From Clostridiaceae bacterium (GTDB lineage: Bacteria; Bacillota; Clostridia; Oscillospirales; Acutalibacteraceae), in contig JAEDFL010000007.1 of NCBI GenBank assembly GCA_016292785.1, positions 3,728 to 67,727 of the forward strand: DNA of 64,000 nt. Reading direction: 5' to 3'. The translations under genes and the position numbers were made by a program. Within the stretch, counting starts at the first letter, position 1. Every line of letters begins with the position of its first letter. This document shows positions 59,121 to 64,000 of the stretch, piece by piece. The notes under the pieces are model-generated. The model did not search any database. It was not told where the DNA came from and saw only the letters and a list, made by a program, of their open reading frames with translations.

Positions 59121-60170
59121 TTACATCTTTTCTATTTCAGCCAGCAGTTCGCTGACAATGTCTTCTTCTTTGATCTTTCTGATTATTTCACCTTTTTTGA
59201 TAAGAACGGCACAGCCGTCGCCGCCTGCGATGCCGATATCCGCCTCCTTAGCCTCACCGGGGCCGTTCACGACGCAGCCCATGACCGCAACCTTGAGCGG
59301 CTTGCGACAATCCTTGAGAGCGTCCTCAACCTCGCCGGCAACCTTTATCAGGTCGATTTTTGTTCTGCCGCAGGTCGGGCAGGAAACTATCTGAACCCCG
59401 TCCTTACGAAGTCCGAGAGCCTTGAGAATATCAATGCCCGCATAGACCTCCTTGACGGGATCGGCGGTCAGCGAAACCCGAATTGTGTCGCCGATGCCGT
59501 GCATGAGCAAACTGCCTATGCCTGCGCTCGATTTGATAAGTCCCATTCTCGCCGTGCCTGCCTCGGTAACTCCGAGATGAAGCGGATAAGCGCACCTTTC
59601 GGCAACGGTCTCGTATGACCTTATCATATTCTCAACATTTGATGATTTTATTGAAATAACAATGTCGTCAAAATCGAATTTTTCAAGCAAAGAGGCGTGG
59701 TACATTGCGCTTTCCGCCATAGCTTCGGGAGTCGGTGCGCCGTACTTCGCAAGTATCTCCTTTTCGACCGAGCCTGAATTAACTCCGATACGGATAGGAA
59801 CGTTCTTCTCTCTGCACGCTTCAACGACCTTTTTAACTCTGTCGTCCGAGCCTATATTGCCCGGGTTTATTCTGACCTTGTCAACACCTGCCGCAACAGC
59901 CTCTATCGCCAGCCGGTAATCAAAATGAATGTCGGCAACTATCGGAGCGGAAACCGCCTCTTTCAGCGCAGGGATAAGCTTCACAGCTTCCATATCGGGA
60001 ATTGCCGCCCTGATTATCTGACAGCCTGCCTTTTCAAGCTCGACCGCCTGCTTCACGCTTTCTTCCGTGTTATGGGCAGGTTTGTTGAGCATCGACTGGA
60101 CGGTTATCGGAGAGTTTCCGCCGATGAACAAATTGCCGACCTTTACTTTTTTTGTGTTTCTGCGTTCCAT
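59121..60170 (-). CDS. ispG: 4-hydroxy-3-methylbut-2-enyl diphosphate synthase
   Basis: Converts MEcPP to HMBPP in the non-mevalonate isoprenoid pathway. The 349-residue protein has a TIM barrel (PITVQSMLNKPAHNT; VADIHFDYRLA; VRINPGNIG) and a C-terminal 4Fe-4S domain with CPTCGRT and MGCVVNGPGEA. All ligands are present. It works downstream of Dxr, encoded two genes earlier in the same cluster. Confidence 0.96.
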   Translation of the reverse strand: MERRNTKKVKVGNLFIGGNSPITVQSMLNKPAHNTEESVKQAVELEKAGCQIIRAAIPDMEAVKLIPALKEAVSAPIVADIHFDYRLAIEAVAAGVDKVRINPGNIGSDDRVKKVVEACREKNVPIRIGVNSGSVEKEILAKYGAPTPEAMAESAMYHASLLEKFDFDDIVISIKSSNVENMIRSYETVAERCAYPLHLGVTEAGTARMGLIKSSAGIGSLLMHGIGDTIRVSLTADPVKEVYAGIDILKALGLRKDGVQIVSCPTCGRTKIDLIKVAGEVEDALKDCRKPLKVAVMGCVVNGPGEAKEADIGIAGGDGCAVLIKKGEIIRKIKEEDIVSELLAEIEKM

Positions 60171-60185
60171 TATATTACCTCGGTT

Positions 60186-61229
60186 CTAATTCACAATCAG
60201 AGAATAGATATCCTTAAACGTTATCGCCGCCATAAACAGCAGTAATATCACCATACCGATCGCATGAACAAGCGATTCGTACTTCTGATTGACCGGCTTT
60301 CTTCTGACAAGCTCGATCAGCAGGAAAAGCAGTCTGCCGCCGTCCAAAGCAGGAATGGGGAGAAGATTAAAAAAGCCGATATTTATTGTTATAAGTGCCA
60401 TTATGCTCAGTAGTCCCGTATAGTCCGCCGTTTTGACCGATTCCTGCGCTGCGTCGGAAACATAATCCACCACTCCGACAGGTCCCGAAACGTCCTTAAC
60501 GGAATATTTGCCCGTCACAAGGTCGAAAAGGCTGAGCCAAACCATTCGGAATATGCTGACCGATTCCTTGAACGTGTCCTTGAAAACCGTGCCTGCGGTC
60601 TTTTCAATACCGACCATAACGATATTTGTATATGGCATTTCAACATCGTTTATTTCAACCTTTTTTCCGTCACGCTCAACGAGAATATCTGCAGTTTTGC
60701 CCTCGTCACGGCTGAGAAGATAGGAAACATCGGTGTAATAATACACCCTTTTGCCGTCAATTTTCAGGATCTTGTCCTTTGATTTCAGCCCGTTATACTC
60801 GGTGACCTGATTGCCGTTGTCTCTGAAAAAATTGACATAGTTTGTTCCGGAAAGTCCCTCCGTTACACTAAGCATTACCGCAACGATTATCAGACCGAGA
60901 ATGATATTTACCATTGCGCCTGCAATGACAATAACTATTCTCTGCCAGCAGGGCTTTTTGTTAAAAGCACGCTCGTCGGTGCTTTCCTCGTCCTCGCCCT
61001 CCATGCTGACATAACCGCCGATAGGCAGAAGCCGCAGGGTGTACTGAGTTTCGCCCTTTTTCTTTTTCAGGAGCTTGGGTCCCATTCCGATTGAAAACTC
61101 ATTGACCTTTACGCCAAAAAGCTTTGCAAAGGTGAAGTGTCCCAACTCGTGGACAATGATAATTACACCGAAGAATAATATTGCAAGCAGGATAGTCCAT
61201 TTACTTGCCAATACGGATAAAAATTCTAT
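60186..61229 (-). CDS. rseP: RseP-family site-2 zinc metalloprotease
   Basis: An intramembrane protease that cuts anti-sigma factors or signal peptides. The 347-residue protein has the zinc motif HELGHF near residue 28, one PDZ domain (about 130-215) and the second metal motif NLLPIPALDGG in the last third. The start is uncertain. The frame opens at a TTG (61280) overlapping the dxr stop with no usable ribosome site. AGAGG lies eight bases before an ATA at 61229, giving the normal family N-terminus. I give the ATA reading. Confidence 0.85.
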   Translation of the reverse strand: MEFLSVLASKWTILLAILFFGVIIIVHELGHFTFAKLFGVKVNEFSIGMGPKLLKKKKGETQYTLRLLPIGGYVSMEGEDEESTDERAFNKKPCWQRIVIVIAGAMVNIILGLIIVAVMLSVTEGLSGTNYVNFFRDNGNQVTEYNGLKSKDKILKIDGKRVYYYTDVSYLLSRDEGKTADILVERDGKKVEINDVEMPYTNIVMVGIEKTAGTVFKDTFKESVSIFRMVWLSLFDLVTGKYSVKDVSGPVGVVDYVSDAAQESVKTADYTGLLSIMALITINIGFFNLLPIPALDGGRLLFLLIELVRRKPVNQKYESLVHAIGMVILLLFMAAITFKDIYSLIVN

Positions 61230-61276
61230 TTTGATCGCCTCTTTCAAATTAAGGAAATCAGCCGTTCGGCTTATCC

Positions 61277-62425
61277 TCAACCTTTTATTTTTTCTTTCAC
61301 ATAACCCCTCGCCCGATCGTACATCTCCAGAACGTCGTCGAGCTTATAATCCTCAACCTTGGGAGCGTCCGCAACAGCCTGAGCGACAAGCTCCTCAATC
61401 TGTAAAAAGTTGATTCTGCCCTGCCTGAAAGCGAGGTTTGCCTCCTCGTTCGCCGCATTAGCACAGGCAGGATAAAGTCCACCGTCGTTGATCGCCTTTC
61501 GGCAGATATTGATAAGTCCGAAGGTTTCGTAATCGGGTTTGTCGAAGGTCAGCGTTCCGTAATCGGTCAGGGAAAGCTCGCTGACGGGTGACGGTATTCT
61601 GTTCGGATAAGTCAGCGCATACTGGATCGGTATTCTCATGTCGGGAACGCCGAGCTGTGCTATCACCGAATTGTCGCAGTATTCCACAAGCGAATGTACC
61701 ACGCTCTGGCGGTGGACGACAATTTCTATATCCTTGGGATCCATGGAAAATAGCCAGACAGCCTCGATCAGCTCCAGTCCCTTGTTCATCATCGTGGCGG
61801 AATCAATCGTGATTTTTGCCCCCATACTCCAGTTCGGGTGGTTGAGAGCCTCCTTGACCGTAACATTTGCAAGCTCGTCACGTTTTTTGCCGAAGAAAGG
61901 TCCGCCCGAAGCGGTAAGAATAAGCTTTTTTATCTCGTTCTTATCTCTGCATCCCTGCATAGACTGAAAAATTGCTGAATGTTCGCTGTCAACAGGCAGA
62001 ATATTTATGCCTTTTTCCTTGGCTCGCTTCATAACAAGCTGACCGCCTGCGACAAGGGTTTCCTTGTTGGCAAGGGCGATCTCGCTTCCTGCGTCGATAG
62101 CGGAAAGAGTCGGCTCAAGTCCTGCCATTCCGACAATGCTGTTGAGCACATAGTCCGCACCGAGCGAAGCACACTTGCAAACGCCCTGCAAACCCGAAAG
62201 CACCTTTGTGTCCGTGTCGGCAACTCTGATTTTAAGCTCCTGCGCCGCTTTTTCATCAACCAATGCGGCATAATCGGGTTTAAACTTTCTGATCTGTTTT
62301 TCTATCTCGTCAACCCTGACGCTCGCCGTCAGAGCCTTTACCTCGTAGCCCTGCATCTCGATGACCTCAAGAGCCTGTGTTCCGATTGAGCCTGTTGAGC
62401 CGAGAACGGTAACGGTTTTACTCAT
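61277..62425 (-). CDS. dxr: 1-deoxy-D-xylulose 5-phosphate reductoisomerase
   Basis: The committed step of the MEP pathway. The 382-residue protein has the NADPH loop GSTGSIGTQALEV, ANKETLVAGG, PVDSEHSA and LTASGGPF, then SMGAKITIDSATMMNKGLE. Motifs and length are complete. AAGGTGAT precedes the ATG. It is placed in the conserved uppS-cdsA-dxr-rseP order of Gram-positive genomes. Confidence 0.97.
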   Translation of the reverse strand: MSKTVTVLGSTGSIGTQALEVIEMQGYEVKALTASVRVDEIEKQIRKFKPDYAALVDEKAAQELKIRVADTDTKVLSGLQGVCKCASLGADYVLNSIVGMAGLEPTLSAIDAGSEIALANKETLVAGGQLVMKRAKEKGINILPVDSEHSAIFQSMQGCRDKNEIKKLILTASGGPFFGKKRDELANVTVKEALNHPNWSMGAKITIDSATMMNKGLELIEAVWLFSMDPKDIEIVVHRQSVVHSLVEYCDNSVIAQLGVPDMRIPIQYALTYPNRIPSPVSELSLTDYGTLTFDKPDYETFGLINICRKAINDGGLYPACANAANEEANLAFRQGRINFLQIEELVAQAVADAPKVEDYKLDDVLEMYDRARGYVKEKIKG

Positions 62426-62447
62426 AGTATCACCTTAAATTCTACTT

Positions 62448-63302
62448 TTAAAATGTTCTGATTATACTCAAAATTCCGTACATCATCGGGAAAACAAACA
62501 GCGTGCTGTCAAATCTGTCCATAATTCCGCCGTGACCGGGTATCAGCTTGCCGTAGTCCTTAACTCCGTAATTCCTTTTGATAACAGAAGCGGAAAGATC
62601 GCCGAAAATGCTGATTACCGAAAGGACGAGCGATATCGGTATGACCGCCCACCAGTCCCAGAACAAAAACTTTCCGTCGGGGAAAAATTTATTGGCAAAA
62701 ACAAAGTAAAGTCCGACATTCATCGCCGCCGTCAGAACAACGCCGCCGATTGCGCCCTCCCACGTTTTCTTGGGACTGACTATCGGAGTCATCTTGTGCT
62801 TTCCGAAAAATACGCCTGTGAAATATGCGAATATATCGGTAAACCAACAGCAGAAAAGCGTGAACAAAATCAGGTAAACTGCATTTGCCTGAGTGAAGCT
62901 TTTAAAGCTGAACTGAAGATCGTTCATTCTTATCCAACAGCCGAGAGATTCGGGAACGGCAACCGAAGCGAAAACGGAAATTGCCGCCTGTTCAAACTTT
63001 ATCTCGCTGTGCCGCCTTACCATCAGTATAAGCATTGCAATAACATAAAATGCAAAAGCGGAAAAGTAAGGAATATGTATCTTTTCAAGCAAGTTATATC
63101 TTATTTCAATCGGAATATACGCGCCGACGATGATAGACGGAATTGCAAGCGAGAGCTTGACTCCGGCAACGTGGTTTATTTCATAAACCGCAATACCGCA
63201 GATCAGCGCAAGCAGTATCGGCAGAGCCGGCGTGTTCATAACAAACAGCACGGCAATTATAATAAAGGAGTATAAAACTCCGGAAATAATTCTTGTTTTC
63301 AT
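62448..63302 (-). CDS. cdsA: Phosphatidate cytidylyltransferase
   Basis: Makes CDP-diacylglycerol for phospholipid synthesis. The 284-residue protein has about eight membrane helices and the C-terminal family signature around KRNYGVKDYGKLIPGHGGIMDRFDS. MSPKKTWEG-type motif is present as SPKKTWEGA. It is 22 bases before dxr. About 155 bases separate it from uppS, unusual for this tight cluster, and that gap holds a repeat element. Confidence 0.95.
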   Translation of the reverse strand: MKTRIISGVLYSFIIIAVLFVMNTPALPILLALICGIAVYEINHVAGVKLSLAIPSIIVGAYIPIEIRYNLLEKIHIPYFSAFAFYVIAMLILMVRRHSEIKFEQAAISVFASVAVPESLGCWIRMNDLQFSFKSFTQANAVYLILFTLFCCWFTDIFAYFTGVFFGKHKMTPIVSPKKTWEGAIGGVVLTAAMNVGLYFVFANKFFPDGKFLFWDWWAVIPISLVLSVISIFGDLSASVIKRNYGVKDYGKLIPGHGGIMDRFDSTLFVFPMMYGILSIIRTF

Positions 63303-63346
63303 TCCTTTTTACCAATCCTTTCGGGTGGGGAAAATATTGTATTCGC

Positions 63347-63456
63347 AAAATGTGCTGTGGCAACATTTTCGACAAATTTGTTCACAGTGCATTTTGCAGT
63401 GAGCGGTGCTGTATACGGATACTGCCCCGAGCGAAAAATGTGCTGTGGACAAATTT
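63347..63456. repeat. Inverted and direct repeats between uppS and cdsA
   Basis: AAAATGTGCTGTGG occurs at 63347-63360 and 63435-63448. A 22-base segment at 63374-63395 is an inverted copy of 63435-63456 (about 19 of 22 matching), so the mRNA could form a long stem with a 39-base loop. No coding capacity and no clear T run. Confidence 0.55.
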
Positions 63457-63458
63457 AA

Positions 63459-64000
63459 TCAGACACCGCCGAAGCGACGGCTGCGGTGGTTGTAATCCTC
63501 AATCGCCCTGTCGAGATCCGCAGGGGTGAAGTCCGGCCATAGAATGTCCGAGAACCAAAGCTCGGAATAGGCGGACTGCCATGTAAGAAAATTTGAGAGA
63601 CGGTATTCGCCGCTCGGACGGATTATAAGGTCGGGATCGCTCTGCCCGGCGGTGTAGAGATTGGCGGAGATATCGTCCTCGGTTATGTCCTCGGGCAAAA
63701 GCTCACCGTTTTTGATTTTTTCGCCGAGCTTTCTGACAGCGTCCACAATTTCAAGTCTGCCGCCGTAGTTAATAGCAATATTTACATCGTATTTGTCGGC
63801 GGACTTCGACTCCTCCTCGGAGGTGTCAAAAAGATTGAGAAGATCCTCGGGAATACCCTCACGGTGTCCGATAAAGTGCATTCTCATTCCTTTTTGAAGA
63901 TTTTCCGTCTTTCTTTCCTCCGCCTCGTGCATATATTCACGGAAAAGATCCATCAGCGAGGAAACCTCCTCGGGCGGACGTTTCCAGTTCTCGGTGGAGA
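63459..64000 (-). CDS. uppS: Isoprenyl transferase (undecaprenyl diphosphate synthase), C-terminal part
   Basis: Makes the C55 lipid carrier for wall synthesis from FPP and IPP, acting at the membrane face. The right edge of the window cuts the gene; about 180 C-terminal residues are visible. They include STENWKRPPEEV at the edge, NIAINYGGRLEIVDA, DPDLIIRPSGEYRLSNFL and ELWFSDILWPDF, which hold the conserved substrate residues. First visible gene of the cluster with cdsA and dxr. Confidence 0.96.
   Translation of the reverse strand, partial: STENWKRPPEEVSSLMDLFREYMHEAEERKTENLQKGMRMHFIGHREGIPEDLLNLFDTSEEESKSADKYDVNIAINYGGRLEIVDAVRKLGEKIKNGELLPEDITEDDISANLYTAGQSDPDLIIRPSGEYRLSNFLTWQSAYSELWFSDILWPDFTPADLDRAIEDYNHRSRRFGGV

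Noticed and set aside
1..64000. tRNA, rRNA, CRISPR arrays, prophage or insertion-sequence transposase genes
   Set aside because: Looked for on both strands by eye and none could be supported.

Overview
The window reads as chromosomal DNA of an anaerobic, probably spore-forming Gram-positive bacterium of class Clostridia, most like the Oscillospiraceae/Ruminococcaceae. The reasons are a PolC-type replicase, a SpoVT regulator, FtsEX with a PcsB-like hydrolase, a T-box leader, a DUF6514 protein, type III glutamine synthetase beside an archaeal-type split glutamate synthase, strong AGGAGG ribosome sites and TTGACA/TATAAT promoters. There is no rRNA, tRNA, CRISPR, prophage or transposase gene. The species assignment is inference.

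Layout. 1-7591: nitrogen assimilation. glnN (cut by the left edge) is divergent from an operon of three split glutamate synthase subunits, a GlnA-like protein, an ANTAR-domain protein and pyrG. 7594-9381: fhs alone. 9394-15914: a secreted protein; cysE-cysS under a cysteine T-box; and an aldo/keto reductase, ECF S-component, DUF1893 and MIF operon. 15510-20337: a small membrane protein, lexA, a GDPD-like protein, a serine hydrolase and a YhhN protein. 20340-20860: an unassigned structured RNA and an 11-bp-phased TTAAT array, then spoVT. 21500-24260: small genes, including a 36-residue amphipathic peptide with its own promoter and terminator. 24264-34975: an aroE-aroK fusion, a wall-spanning protein, a GH38 mannosidase and a glycosyltransferase, divergent from a HAD, small membrane protein and GH38-like operon. 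35097-39680: rplM-rpsI, a CBS-domain transporter-like protein, rarA, a tiny XRE regulator and two palindromic repeat elements. 39688-49316: a PucR-type regulator with ftsEX and pcsB, then htrA, a two-component system and galM. 49332-54789: a GNAT protein, deoC, a phosphoesterase, a DacF-like protein, DUF6514 and a DUF2238-like membrane protein. 54859-64000: hisI and the polC-ispG-rseP-dxr-cdsA-uppS cluster.

The strongest candidate for an undescribed system is at the left end. Three short RNA hairpins share a hexaloop of the form AAAGNN (A at loop position 1, G at position 4), closed by C-G and then G-U. Two lie in the glnN leader and one in the glutamate synthase leader, and each overlaps the 5' arm of a terminator. 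That loop is the signature bound by ANTAR proteins, and an ANTAR protein is encoded in the second operon. Its receiver domain lacks the phospho-accepting aspartate, and it sits directly after a GlnA-like protein with a changed active-site flap. This suggests a phosphorylation-independent antitermination circuit on nitrogen assimilation.

A second theme is enzyme-like proteins that have lost catalytic residues: the GDPD-like, DacF-like and second GH38 proteins, and the GlnA-like protein. PolC also lacks its proofreading exonuclease domain.
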